Notes: a model not told the origin generated them from the sequence alone. A stretch of 64,000 nucleotides of DNA from Dinghuibacter silviterrae (GCF_004366355.1 NZ_SODV01000002.1:1404768-1468767); one strand, 5' to 3'; shown: positions 24,251 to 33,499, numbered from the stretch's first letter. Numbers and translations are program-made.

Positions 24251-25570
24251 ATGACCATGCCCATTCCCGTCATAGCCATATTCGACGTCGGCAAGACGAA
24301 CAAAAAACTACTTCTGTTCGACCTGCACTACCGTGTCTGCTGGGAGGAGTCCGTACAGCTCCGCGAAACAGTGGACGAGGACGGCTTTCCCTGCGAAGAC
24401 GTGGCGGTCCTCACGGCCTGGGTCAAGGAACAGGCGGCCCACGTCCTGACGGATCCCCGTTGGGAGGTGCGGGCCATCAACTTCGCGGCTTATGGGGCGA
24501 GCTTTGTCCACCTGGACCGCGAAGGCCGGGTAATCGCGCCTTTGTACAACTACCTGAAGCCTTACCCCAAACGTCTCCTGGAGCACTTCTACAATAGCTA
24601 CGGGGGCGCGGGCGCGCTCAGCCGCCAGACCGCTTCCTCCTTGAACGACAGCCTTAGTTCAGGGCTCCAGTTGTACCGGTTGAAGTATGAGCAGCCGGCG
24701 CTTTTTGCGGATATCGCCTGGTCCCTCCACCTGCCGCAGTACCTCAGTTTTGTGCTGGGCGGCCCGCCCGCGGCGGACATCACCAGCACGGGTTGTCATA
24801 CCGGGCTTTGGGACTTCGAGGCGATGGCCTACCACCGCTGGGTGCGGGAGGAAGGGATCGACAAAAAAATACCGCCTATCCTGCCGTCGGATACCTGTCA
24901 AACCGTGGGGACGGTCCGCCTTGGGATCGGCCTGCACGACAGTTCTTCGGCGCTGATCCCGTACCTGCGGACCGTCAGCGAGCCCTTTCTCCAACTGTCC
25001 ACGGGGACCTGGTGCGTCAGCCTCAACCCCTTCAACGCCACGCCGCTGACCTCCGGCCAACTGCAGCAAGACTGTCTTTGCTATATTTCCTACAAAGGGA
25101 ACCCGGTCAAGGCCTCCCGGCTTTTTGCGGGGCACGCGCACGAACAACAGGCCCGGCGACTGGCCCTGCACTTCCACAAACCCGCGAACCATTTCGAGAC
25201 GGTGCGTTGCGACACCGCGCTCCTGGAACGCCTGGAGCAGGCAGGTCCGCCTTCGGGTTTTCTGGAGCGGGAGCCCGGGGAGTTCCCTGATTACGAGACG
25301 GCGTACCACCGACTGATGCTCGACCTGGTCTACCGGCAGGCGGACAGTACCCGGCTCGTGCTGGAAGGTTCCGGTGTTTCCCAGGTCCTGGTCGACGGTG
25401 GCTTTAGTAAAAATCCTATTTTCATGCACCTGTTGGCCCGTGCTTTCCCGGGTCAGCAGGTCAGGGCCGCGTCCGTGGCGCAGGCGACCGCCGTGGGTGC
25501 GGCGCTTTGTCTGCACGAGCACTGGAACGGGGGCCCTGTGCCGTCGCACCTGATGGCCGGGAAAGGATAG
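24251..25570 (+). CDS. FGGY-family carbohydrate kinase (rhamnulokinase)
   Basis: The 439-residue ATP-dependent sugar kinase probably phosphorylates L-rhamnulose to rhamnulose-1-phosphate, judged by its position between isomerase/aldolase genes. The N-terminal phosphate-binding strand reads IAIFDVGKTNKKLLLFD. Later come a conserved LSTGTWCVSLNPF segment and the C-terminal LEGSGVSQVLVDGGFSKNPIF adenosine motif. The length fits the rhamnulokinase-like subgroup. The frame extends upstream to 23939, but the ATG at 24251 (or 24257) directly precedes the conserved strand. Only two bases separate its stop from dinB. Confidence 0.88.
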   Translation: MTMPIPVIAIFDVGKTNKKLLLFDLHYRVCWEESVQLRETVDEDGFPCEDVAVLTAWVKEQAAHVLTDPRWEVRAINFAAYGASFVHLDREGRVIAPLYNYLKPYPKRLLEHFYNSYGGAGALSRQTASSLNDSLSSGLQLYRLKYEQPALFADIAWSLHLPQYLSFVLGGPPAADITSTGCHTGLWDFEAMAYHRWVREEGIDKKIPPILPSDTCQTVGTVRLGIGLHDSSSALIPYLRTVSEPFLQLSTGTWCVSLNPFNATPLTSGQLQQDCLCYISYKGNPVKASRLFAGHAHEQQARRLALHFHKPANHFETVRCDTALLERLEQAGPPSGFLEREPGEFPDYETAYHRLMLDLVYRQADSTRLVLEGSGVSQVLVDGGFSKNPIFMHLLARAFPGQQVRAASVAQATAVGAALCLHEHWNGGPVPSHLMAGKG

Positions 25571-25572
25571 TC

Positions 25573-26658
25573 ATGGACAAACCCATTCGCAAAATCATCC
25601 ATATCGATATGGATGCGTTTTATGCATCCGTCGAACAACGCGACAACCCCCTATACCGGGGCAAACCCATTGCCGTGGGCGGCTCTCCAGAAGGCCGGGG
25701 TGGGGTGGTGGCGACGGCCAGCTATGAGGCCCGCAAATTTGGGGTCCGTTCCGCAATGCCCTCCAAAAGGGCGCGGGAGCTTTGTCCCGACCTCATTTTT
25801 GTCCGTCCCCGGTTTGACGTGTACAAGGAAGTCTCTGCGCAGATCCGCGCCATTTTCCACCGTTATACAGACCTCATTGAACCTTTGTCGCTCGACGAAG
25901 CCTACTTAGACGTCACCGTGGACAAGCTGGGGATCGGGTCCGCCATCGAGATTGCACACGCGATCCGCAAAGCCATCCGGGAAGAGCTCCAGCTCACCGC
26001 CTCCGCCGGGGTTTCCGTCAACAAATTCGTGGCCAAGATCGCCTCAGACCTCCAGAAGCCCGATGGGTTTGCTTTTATCGGTCCGTCCTCCATCGAAGCC
26101 TTTATGGAAAAGCTGGCGGTGGAAAAGTTCCACGGTGTCGGCCGGGTCACCGCGCAAAAAATGAAAGACCGGGGCATCTTCACCGGGGCCGACCTCAAAA
26201 AACTTACCGAAGAAGAACTGGTCCGCGACTTTGGTAAAACCGGCGCCTTTTATTACCGGATCGTTCGGGGTCTGGACGATCGGCCGGTTCAACCCCACCG
26301 CGAAACCAAGTCCGTCGGGGCGGAGGATACCTTCCAGGAAGACCTGTCCTCCCTCGAAGAAATGGCCCCCGAACTCGACCGCCTGTCCGTCATCGTCCGG
26401 GACCGTCTCCAGCGCCACCAGCTCCGCGGGAAAACGGTCACGCTCAAGGTCAAATTCAGCGATTTTCGCCTGATCACGCGCAGCTTTTCCCTCCCGGTTC
26501 CGACCGATGATCTTGAACTTATCCAGTCCACCGTTCGCCAGTTGCTCCGGGGTGTTTTGGAAGAGCCGGTGAAGATCAGATTGTTAGGAGTCTCGTTGTC
26601 CAACTTCGGGGAACCCCCGCCCACCGTGCAACTCGGGCTTTTCTTTACGGAGGATTAA
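25573..26658 (+). CDS. dinB: DNA polymerase IV (Y-family)
   Basis: This 361-residue translesion polymerase has the palm motifs HIDMDAFYASVEQ (Asp12) and SLDEAYLDVT (Asp108, Glu109). It also has the HhH thumb (GVGRVTAQKM) and a C-terminal little-finger domain. It ends in VQLGLFF, a beta-clamp-binding-like peptide (QLGLFF). The ATG at 25573 follows the kinase stop by two bases, so it appears co-transcribed with the rhamnose genes, an odd partner for a repair polymerase. No LexA-like box was found in front of it. Confidence 0.96.
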   Translation: MDKPIRKIIHIDMDAFYASVEQRDNPLYRGKPIAVGGSPEGRGGVVATASYEARKFGVRSAMPSKRARELCPDLIFVRPRFDVYKEVSAQIRAIFHRYTDLIEPLSLDEAYLDVTVDKLGIGSAIEIAHAIRKAIREELQLTASAGVSVNKFVAKIASDLQKPDGFAFIGPSSIEAFMEKLAVEKFHGVGRVTAQKMKDRGIFTGADLKKLTEEELVRDFGKTGAFYYRIVRGLDDRPVQPHRETKSVGAEDTFQEDLSSLEEMAPELDRLSVIVRDRLQRHQLRGKTVTLKVKFSDFRLITRSFSLPVPTDDLELIQSTVRQLLRGVLEEPVKIRLLGVSLSNFGEPPPTVQLGLFFTED

Positions 26659-26681
26659 TACGATACATTAGGATATTTATG

Positions 26682-26689
26682 TATCTTTG
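26682..26689 (+). promoter_or_regulatory. -7 box TATCTTTG for IPT surface protein gene
   Basis: This perfect TAnnTTTG match lies 28 bases before the ATG at 26718, in the 59-base gap after dinB. It is good evidence that the surface-protein gene starts its own transcript. Confidence 0.6.
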
Positions 26690-26717
26690 AAACGCTCTTA
26701 CTTTTTCGGAACCCGAA

Positions 26718-29700
26718 ATGAAACACATGCTTATTTCACTGAAACGCGTACGCTTAGTCGCCGCCATTTTTGCTTTTTTCTCCCTGCCCGCCACTGCGCA
26801 AGTCAATTGTTACGTGTCCAGGGTCGACCCCAACTACGACACGGCAGGTGGAACGGTTACGATCCACGGCTGGGGCTTTACCGGCACCACCAGCGTTAAC
26901 ATCGGGAACGGATATGCGACTTCCTTTAGGGTCCTCTCCGACACTTTGATGACAGCGGTTTGTCCGTCGACACCGGGTGAAAGTTTTGGTGTGTTTAACG
27001 CAAATGGGTACTCCCCCGGTATGTATTTTGCATTGATCGGCACGCCCGCAAAAGGCGCCGCGTACATCGGCTCTTTTAGCCCGACCTATGGCCACACCGG
27101 TGATACGGTCACGATCCGGGGAAGGGGTTTTACGAATATTACCAATGTCACTATCGGTGGGCAACCGGTCGCTTTCTTTACGATAGTTTCCGATACGGTG
27201 ATCACGGCGGTTGTCAGCGGTCCTGATAATGGTGCGCTAACCGTGCGGGATACCCTGAATAAAGGGGTGAACACCACCGGCGGTTTTACGTCCCCCCTGC
27301 TTGGGTTTACCAACCTGTCCACCTATACCGGTGTTTTTATCACTTCCTATTCGCCGGTACCCAGCACGGCCGGGTCGACTGTAACGATCCACGGGATCAA
27401 TTTGGGCGCGGTCAATGATGTGGAGTTCGGTCCCTGGAGTGCAACCTCCTTCACCGTGGTTTCTCCTACGACGGTTACGGCCGTCGTACCGAGGGGTACG
27501 CCCTGGGTCAATAAACTGGCGGTAGGTAATGGCAGTTCTTATGACAGTACCGGGTTTTCATGGGTCCTTCCCGATACGCCGAAAATAACATCCTTTTCTC
27601 CCCTTGCCGACACGGCCGGTGGAACCGTTACGATCAAAGGCACCCACTTCACCGGCACCACCGCCGTATTATTCGGAGCGGATACCGCCGCGTCGCTGAC
27701 CGTGGTCTCCGATACCGTTATTAAGGCCGTCGTCAGCCGCGCCGGTGCCAGCGGGACCGTGCAGGTCGTTACGCCCGGGGTAAGCTCGACCTCGACCGCT
27801 TCCTTCACCTACCTGGGGCTCTCCCCCCGGATTACTTCTTTTGCGCCCACCAGCGCCGGCAAGGGGGATACGGTAATCCTCAAAGGCCAGGGCCTGACCG
27901 ATGTCAAATCCGTCTTTTTTGGCGACGCCTTCGCGGCATCCTTCCAAATCGTTTCGGATACGGTGATCGCGGCCGTCGTGGGCAGCGGGACCTCCGGGAA
28001 TATATCGTTTAGCGGGAAGCTGCCCAATGGGACCATCGTGGGCGACACCCTGGCAAGCCCGTTGTTCACCTTTGTTACACTGACACCCACCATAGCCGCT
28101 TTCTCGCCTTCTTCCGATACCAGCGGAGGCACGGTAACCCTTCATGGAACGCATTTCACCGGGGCGACCGCGGTGTTTTTCGGGGGCGATTCCGCCGCTT
28201 CGTTTAGCGTATTGGCCGACACCCTGGCGACGGCTGTCGTCGGAAAAGGCGCCAGCGGCAGTGTGCAACTGGTCACCCCCAACGGCACGGCTACCGCCGC
28301 CGCCACCTTTACCTTTTTGACCGGCCCGTCCATATTGTCCTTCATCCCCCCCGCGGATTCTGCCGGGGCCACGGTCTTTATAAGCGGGTCGAAGTTTACC
28401 GGCGCCACGGCCGTATATTTCGGTGGTGTGGCCGCAACATCCTTTACCGTAAGGTCCGACACCAGCATCAGCGCGGTCGTACCGTCAAATATTTTTGGAC
28501 ACGCGATCACGGTCGTGACACCCGTTGGAACGGATTCGCTCGGCGGGTTTACCTACCTGGCGCCCGCACCGGGGTCCCATGCCCCCTTGATCCACGCCTT
28601 CACCCCCGCCTCCGATACGGCGGGAGGAACGGTGATCATTGACGGTGCAAACTTCTCCACGGTGACCGCCGTCAGCTTTGGCTCGGTCCCTGCGGCATCC
28701 TTTACGATCGTATCCGATACGATGATCGAAGCCGTCGTTGGCCAAGGCGCTACCGGCACGGTGATCGTTTTTTCACCCCAAGGGTCCGACACCTCTGCCG
28801 CGGTCTTTACCTATACCTTGCCGCCGCCGCCTTCGATCACCGGCTTTAGCCCGGCGTCGGATACGGTAGGCGGTGTCGTCACCATCACCGGGATAAGCCT
28901 GGGCGGTACGACACAAGTGATCATCGGGAACGTGGCCGCCGCCTCGTTTACGGTGGTGTCGTCGACTGAGATCACTGCCGTCGTGGCAAGAGGCGCGTCC
29001 ACCGGACGCATTGTCGTTTACGCGTCGGGAGACACGCTCCAGACGACGAGCGACTTTACCGTCCTGAGCAGCATCCCGGCCCAAGCCGCCATCACTTCCT
29101 TCTCTCCCCAGGCAGATTCCACGGGTGGGATCGTGGTGATCAGGGGAACGCATTTTACCGGGGTCACCGCCGTCGCGCTTGGAGGAACCTGGTCGAACTT
29201 CGTCATCGAGTCCGATACCATGATATGGGTCACCGTAGGCACCGGGTCCACCGGCCCGATCACACTGATCCAGCCCGGGGAAGATACGGTCGTCTCCACC
29301 TCGGACTTTACCTATCTCCAAAGCACCCCGGTATACATACCCCAGGTGCTCTCCTTCTCGCCCACCTCCGATACGACGGGTGGTGTGGTGACGATTCTTG
29401 GCACCCATTTCACGCGAGCAGACAGGGTTACCTTTGGGGGCAGCCCGGCCAGTTCCTTCACCGTTGTCTCCGACACGCTGATCACCGCCGTCGTCGGCCA
29501 GGGTTCCACCGGCCTTGTGTCGGTGTCGACAAGCGCCGGAACCGGCAGCAGCGATAGCACTACACAGTTTACATACGTCTACACACCGCCGCCTGCCGTC
29601 GCCGATACTTTCGCCATGATTTCGTTTACCGGTTCGATGGTCAATGGTCAGCTCCAACTGACCTGGGTCACCCAGTACGACGAGAATATCGTCTCCTACC

Positions 29701-30140
29701 AATTGGAGCGGGCCACGGACAGCACCGGTTATACGTCGATCTATACCGTCCGTTCCCAACAGATCGCCGGTGTCGGTATTGACTACGCCTACACCGATCC
29801 CTCACCGGTCCAGGGCAACAACTACTACCGCCTGACGGCCACGGACACCCTCGGCAAAACCGCCGGCACCTGGCTAACGACGGTAAACGTACCGCTGCAA
29901 CCCCACGTCACAGCGCTGCCCAACCCGGCCACCGGTTCGGTCTACGTCAAAGTGCCCTATTCTGTCCACAAAGCCGTCATCCAGTTGGTTGACCTCAACG
30001 GAAAAGTAACCAAGACGATGGCCGTCCCCATGGGCGCCTACCAAGTCCGTATCGACCTGACCGGCGTACCCTCCGGTCTCTACATCCTGACCTGGCAGGA
30101 CGGCACGAGCCGCACCCAAAGAAATATCATGGTACACTAG
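26718..30140 (+). CDS. IPT/TIG-repeat surface protein with T9SS sorting domain
   Basis: This 1140-residue secreted protein has a signal peptide (cleavage near PATAQ, residue 28). By eye there are 11 consecutive IPT/TIG immunoglobulin-like repeats of roughly 80-90 residues. Each has the pattern SFSP..DTAGGTVTI.GTHFTG..AV.FG...A.SFTVVSDT.I.AVV. An FnIII-like region follows (LQLTWVTQYDENIVSYQLER). Last is a type A type-IX-secretion C-terminal domain (LPNPATGSVYVKVP, VPSGLYILTWQDG). It is probably exported across the outer membrane and attached to the surface, with an adhesive or structural role. The repeat similarity suggests expansion by duplication. A 42-bp inverted repeat begins 44 bases after its stop. 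Confidence 0.93.
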   Translation: MKHMLISLKRVRLVAAIFAFFSLPATAQVNCYVSRVDPNYDTAGGTVTIHGWGFTGTTSVNIGNGYATSFRVLSDTLMTAVCPSTPGESFGVFNANGYSPGMYFALIGTPAKGAAYIGSFSPTYGHTGDTVTIRGRGFTNITNVTIGGQPVAFFTIVSDTVITAVVSGPDNGALTVRDTLNKGVNTTGGFTSPLLGFTNLSTYTGVFITSYSPVPSTAGSTVTIHGINLGAVNDVEFGPWSATSFTVVSPTTVTAVVPRGTPWVNKLAVGNGSSYDSTGFSWVLPDTPKITSFSPLADTAGGTVTIKGTHFTGTTAVLFGADTAASLTVVSDTVIKAVVSRAGASGTVQVVTPGVSSTSTASFTYLGLSPRITSFAPTSAGKGDTVILKGQGLTDVKSVFFGDAFAASFQIVSDTVIAAVVGSGTSGNISFSGKLPNGTIVGDTLASPLFTFVTLTPTIAAFSPSSDTSGGTVTLHGTHFTGATAVFFGGDSAASFSVLADTLATAVVGKGASGSVQLVTPNGTATAAATFTFLTGPSILSFIPPADSAGATVFISGSKFTGATAVYFGGVAATSFTVRSDTSISAVVPSNIFGHAITVVTPVGTDSLGGFTYLAPAPGSHAPLIHAFTPASDTAGGTVIIDGANFSTVTAVSFGSVPAASFTIVSDTMIEAVVGQGATGTVIVFSPQGSDTSAAVFTYTLPPPPSITGFSPASDTVGGVVTITGISLGGTTQVIIGNVAAASFTVVSSTEITAVVARGASTGRIVVYASGDTLQTTSDFTVLSSIPAQAAITSFSPQADSTGGIVVIRGTHFTGVTAVALGGTWSNFVIESDTMIWVTVGTGSTGPITLIQPGEDTVVSTSDFTYLQSTPVYIPQVLSFSPTSDTTGGVVTILGTHFTRADRVTFGGSPASSFTVVSDTLITAVVGQGSTGLVSVSTSAGTGSSDSTTQFTYVYTPPPAVADTFAMISFTGSMVNGQLQLTWVTQYDENIVSYQLERATDSTGYTSIYTVRSQQIAGVGIDYAYTDPSPVQGNNYYRLTATDTLGKTAGTWLTTVNVPLQPHVTALPNPATGSVYVKVPYSVHKAVIQLVDLNGKVTKTMAVPMGAYQVRIDLTGVPSGLYILTWQDGTSRTQRNIMVH

Positions 30141-30184
30141 CCAAAATAACCACCTCACTCTTGCTGACCGGGCCGCGAGCGCCC

Positions 30185-30294
30185 GCGCGGGGTGGATGAG
30201 CCTAAATAACCTCTTTTCCGCAGAAGATCCGAACGATGGCAAGTGTTTTTGGCTTCTGCGGAAAAGAGGTTATTTAGGCTCATCCACCCCGCGC
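30185..30294. repeat. Perfect 42-bp inverted repeat with 26-base spacer
   Basis: The left arm (30185-30226) and right arm (30253-30294) are exact reverse complements over 42 bases; 30227-30252 is the spacer. The arms begin GCGCGGGGTGGATGAG and end TTTTCCGCAGAAG when read from the left. No T-run follows, so it is not a standard terminator. It lies between two genes read in the same direction. In RNA it would fold into a very long hairpin; in DNA it could extrude as a cruciform. Confidence 0.97.
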
Positions 30295-30302
30295 TGTGAC
30301 AC

Positions 30303-30415
30303 GGCATGCCCACGCCAGAAGAGAAAGGCATGCCCACACCGGAGGGGAAGACGCCGTCGTACGATTATCCATCCCGATCGTAGGATAGCCCATTCCCCTC
30401 CCCGCGGATAAGCCC
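30303..30415 (+). promoter_or_regulatory. Motif cluster upstream of GH36 gene
   Basis: Two direct copies of GGCATGCCCAC start at 30303 and 30328, 25 bases apart. Downstream are GGATA-type elements: CGATTATCCATC (30362, inverted form), CGTAGGATAGCCCAT (30379) and GGATAAGCCC (30406). Closely related words occur in front of susC at 41317-41352. They may be operators for a shared regulator. No clear TAnnTTTG box was found here. Confidence 0.4.
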
Positions 30416-30429
30416 GAAATTTGGCGCCT

Positions 30430-32583
30430 ATGATGCAAAAGACGATTGTATTGTTCCTGGCGGCTGTGTGCCCGTTTGTGATGGATGCCCAGGTGATCCG
30501 CGTGTCGACGCACGACAACCTGCTGCTGCTGGGGGTGGGGAAGGACAGTACGTTAAGGCAGCTCTATTATGGGCCGCAAACGCCGGAGGGGGGAGAAGAC
30601 CCCGCGAAAGGGGATGAGGCTTATTCCACTTATGGGAAAAACTATACGGAGGTAGCGCTACGCCTGACACATGACGACGGCAATACGACGACTTACCTGG
30701 TGTATGAAAACCACAGCACCCGGCAGCTCGACAGTAATACGGAACAAACGGAGATTCACCTTCACGACAGCTACTACCCGGTGTCGGTCACCCTTTTTTA
30801 CAAGGCCTATCGAAAGGAGAACGTCATTGCGCAGTGGGCGGAGGTCCGCAACGGGGAGAAGGGGGCTATAAAACTCCATGATTTTGCTTCGGGAGATCTG
30901 AGCTTTCACGAGACGGCATACTACCTGACTTCGTATTATGGCGACTGGGCGAGCGAGGCCAATATGACGGAAACGCAGCTCCAGCCGGGGATCCGGATCA
31001 TCGATTCCAAACTGGGGGTGCGTTCGGACCAGCGGAGCAATCCCTCTTTCCTGCTCGCGCTGAACGGAAAACTCCGGGAGGACGAGGGGCAGGTCTTGGG
31101 CGCCACGCTGGCGTGGCCGGGGAGCTGGCAGCTCAAGTTCGAGGTGGGCACGGAGGGCAACCTCAACGTCCTTTGCGGCGCCAATCCTTATGCCTCGGAT
31201 TATACCCTGGACCCGGGCAAAACCTTTTCGACACCGGCCTTGTTGCATACGTACAGCGCCGAAGGGGCGGGGGAGGTCACCCGCCGGTTCCATCGCTGGG
31301 CAAGGACCTACGGCATCCGGAATGGGTATGGGCGAAGGGATGTGCTGCTGAACAACTGGGAGGCCACCTACTTCGACTTTGACGAGCAAAAGCTGACCAC
31401 CATCATCCAACAGGCGGGCACGATGGGTTTTGACCTGTTTTTATTGGATGACGGCTGGTTTGGAAATAAATACCCACGCAACAACGACGACGCGGGGCTG
31501 GGTGATTGGGAAGTGAATACGCACAAACTGCCGCACGGGATCGGATACCTGGTGGACCAGTGCCGGGCGAATCACCTGAAGTTTGGCATCTGGATCGAAC
31601 CGGAAATGGTCAACCCGAAAAGCGAGCTGTACGAACAGCACCCGGACTGGGTCATCACCGCACCGCACCGGCCGCTCGATCTTCAACGCAACCAGCTTAT
31701 CCTTGACCTTTCGAACCCCAGGGTGCAGGAATACGTCTATCAGTGCATCGACAAGCTGTTGCGGCAAAACCCGGGGATCAGTTATGTGAAGTGGGATTGT
31801 AACCGGTATGTCACCAACCCCGGTTCGGCTTACCTGGGCAAGGACCGCCAGGGCAACCTTTTTGTGGACTACTCTAAGGCGCTGCTCAACATTATGGACA
31901 GGGTGAAAAAAGCCTTTCCGGCCGTCACGCTGATGGCCTGTTCCGGGGGCGGCGGCCGGGTCGACTATGCCACCCTCCCGAACTTCATGGAATTCTGGCC
32001 CAGCGACAATACGGACGCCGTGGACCGGATTAAGATCGGGTGGGGGATGGAATACTTTTTCCCCGCGATCGGCCTGGCGTCGCACGTGTCCAACATTCCC
32101 AACGGAATCACGCACCGGAGCGAATCCCTCAAATTCCGTTTTGATGTAGCGATGACGGGGAAGCTGGGGATGGACCTGCAACCCATGCAGATGAGCCCCG
32201 CCGACAAGGAGTTCGCCAGGAACGCGATCCAGACCTATAAAGGAATCGAAGACGTGGTCCTCCACGGGGACCTGTACCGGCTCGTGTCGCCCTACGAGGA
32301 GCCCAGGGCCGCCTTGATGTACGTGACGGAAGATAAGAAACGCGCGGTGGTGTATTCGTTTCTGATCCAAAAAACACCGGAATCGGTTCATCGAAACATC
32401 CGGCTCAAGGGGCTCAACCCCGACGCCACTTATCGCCTCAGCGAGCTCAACAAGGGTGACAAAGGCTATTTCGGGGCTTACGAGGGGAAATCCTTTACCG
32501 GGGCCTTCCTGATGAACGAGGGGGTCCGCTCCGACTTCGATCACGACGGGGAGAGCACGGTCTTCGAAGCCGTGGCGCAATAG
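30430..32583 (+). CDS. GH36 alpha-galactosidase
   Basis: This roughly 717-residue exported enzyme hydrolyses terminal alpha-galactosides. The signal peptide is MMQKTIVLFLAAVCPFVMDAQ. An N-terminal beta-supersandwich (about 20-310) precedes a TIM barrel (LDDGWFG, FGIWIEPEMV) and a C-terminal beta domain. The nucleophile is Asp456 in YVKWDCNR and the acid/base is Asp526 in WPSDNTDAVDR; CSGGGGR is also present. The ATG at 30430 or 30433 is the start; a TTG nine bases upstream is in frame but unlikely. Its 3' end faces the AraC regulator gene with a one-base gap. Confidence 0.94.
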   Translation: MMQKTIVLFLAAVCPFVMDAQVIRVSTHDNLLLLGVGKDSTLRQLYYGPQTPEGGEDPAKGDEAYSTYGKNYTEVALRLTHDDGNTTTYLVYENHSTRQLDSNTEQTEIHLHDSYYPVSVTLFYKAYRKENVIAQWAEVRNGEKGAIKLHDFASGDLSFHETAYYLTSYYGDWASEANMTETQLQPGIRIIDSKLGVRSDQRSNPSFLLALNGKLREDEGQVLGATLAWPGSWQLKFEVGTEGNLNVLCGANPYASDYTLDPGKTFSTPALLHTYSAEGAGEVTRRFHRWARTYGIRNGYGRRDVLLNNWEATYFDFDEQKLTTIIQQAGTMGFDLFLLDDGWFGNKYPRNNDDAGLGDWEVNTHKLPHGIGYLVDQCRANHLKFGIWIEPEMVNPKSELYEQHPDWVITAPHRPLDLQRNQLILDLSNPRVQEYVYQCIDKLLRQNPGISYVKWDCNRYVTNPGSAYLGKDRQGNLFVDYSKALLNIMDRVKKAFPAVTLMACSGGGGRVDYATLPNFMEFWPSDNTDAVDRIKIGWGMEYFFPAIGLASHVSNIPNGITHRSESLKFRFDVAMTGKLGMDLQPMQMSPADKEFARNAIQTYKGIEDVVLHGDLYRLVSPYEEPRAALMYVTEDKKRAVVYSFLIQKTPESVHRNIRLKGLNPDATYRLSELNKGDKGYFGAYEGKSFTGAFLMNEGVRSDFDHDGESTVFEAVAQ

Positions 32584-32584
32584 C

Positions 32585-33499
32585 TCACCTCGGCGTATTC
32601 CGCTGTCTGTACTCCGTAGGCGACACCCCCATGGACTTGGAAAACATCCGCGAGAAATAAAACTGGTCCTCTATACCCAGCATGACCCCGATCTCCCTGA
32701 CGGTCATGGACGTGAAAAGGAGGTACTGACAGGCTTTCTGGATTTTGAGGTGGTTGAAGTATTCGACGGGGGAATGTCCCGTGCGTTTTTTGAATAAGGT
32801 GGAAAAATGAGATACCGACAGCCCGGCAAAGTCAGCGAGCTCGCCCAGGGTCAAAAGGTCCTGGCTCCGCTTCTGCATCAACTCCATCGTGCGGTCGATG
32901 ATGTCCTTTTCCTGTGGCTGGGCGGCCTGGGAAAACTTGTCTCCATACAGCAGGGAGGACAGGAAATGATAAAAGATCATGTTGACATAACGGAGGTTAT
33001 CGTTGCTGTATCCCTTTTCCAGGTGGGCATAGATGTCGTCAAAAAGCCTGAAGCGTTGTTGGTCATAAACCAGCCGGGGTTTGCCCTGGCGGAGCAGGTC
33101 TGTGATATACGTTGCGGTGTCGCCCGCAAAGTGAATCCAATAAATCGTCCAGGGCGCCTGGGCATCCGTTGCATACCGGTGCGGCGTGCCGGCGGGAATG
33201 GTCACGAATTCACCGGGGGAAAGGTCGATCGTCATACCCTCCATCGTGACCCACCCACGCCCTTCCACACAGTAAATCACAATGTGTTGAGAAACCCCCG
33301 CCGGTCTTTCCATATAGTGAAAGAGGGCCTTTGGATAGTACCCGATGTCGGTGATATAGGCTGGACGGGTAATGGGGTCCCTGGTCAGGAAGTCGTGGAT
33401 GATTTTCCTGGGGATGACGATGAGCTTTTGGCCTTCAAAGCCTTCCTTTTTGCGTTGCAGCCGTTTTTGCATGGGTATAAAAATCGGGAAAAAGTCCAT
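32585..33499 (-). CDS. AraC-family transcriptional regulator
   Basis: The 304-residue regulator has an N-terminal cupin-type arabinose-binding-like domain (HIVIYCVEGRGWVTMEG, GEFVTIPAGTPHRYATD, WTIYWIHFAG). Its C-terminal AraC double helix-turn-helix includes LSVSHFSTLFKKRTGHSPVEYF and IEDQFYFSRMFSKSMGVSPTEYR. It sits between two galactosidase-like genes and is divergent from the second, so it probably controls the galactose locus in response to a sugar. The start is the ATG at 33499; Met at 33472 is an alternative. A -7 box lies 35 bases upstream. Confidence 0.93.
   Translation of the reverse strand: MDFFPIFIPMQKRLQRKKEGFEGQKLIVIPRKIIHDFLTRDPITRPAYITDIGYYPKALFHYMERPAGVSQHIVIYCVEGRGWVTMEGMTIDLSPGEFVTIPAGTPHRYATDAQAPWTIYWIHFAGDTATYITDLLRQGKPRLVYDQQRFRLFDDIYAHLEKGYSNDNLRYVNMIFYHFLSSLLYGDKFSQAAQPQEKDIIDRTMELMQKRSQDLLTLGELADFAGLSVSHFSTLFKKRTGHSPVEYFNHLKIQKACQYLLFTSMTVREIGVMLGIEDQFYFSRMFSKSMGVSPTEYRQRNTPR

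Noticed and set aside
30185-30294. Rho-independent terminator or site-specific invertible promoter
   Set aside because: No T-run follows either arm, and a 26-base spacer is too short to be a normal invertible segment carrying a promoter; no recombinase gene is nearby.
30155-30411. Short frames on both strands across the inverted repeat encoding near-identical peptides
   Set aside because: They mirror each other only because the DNA is palindromic, and there is no independent evidence of coding.
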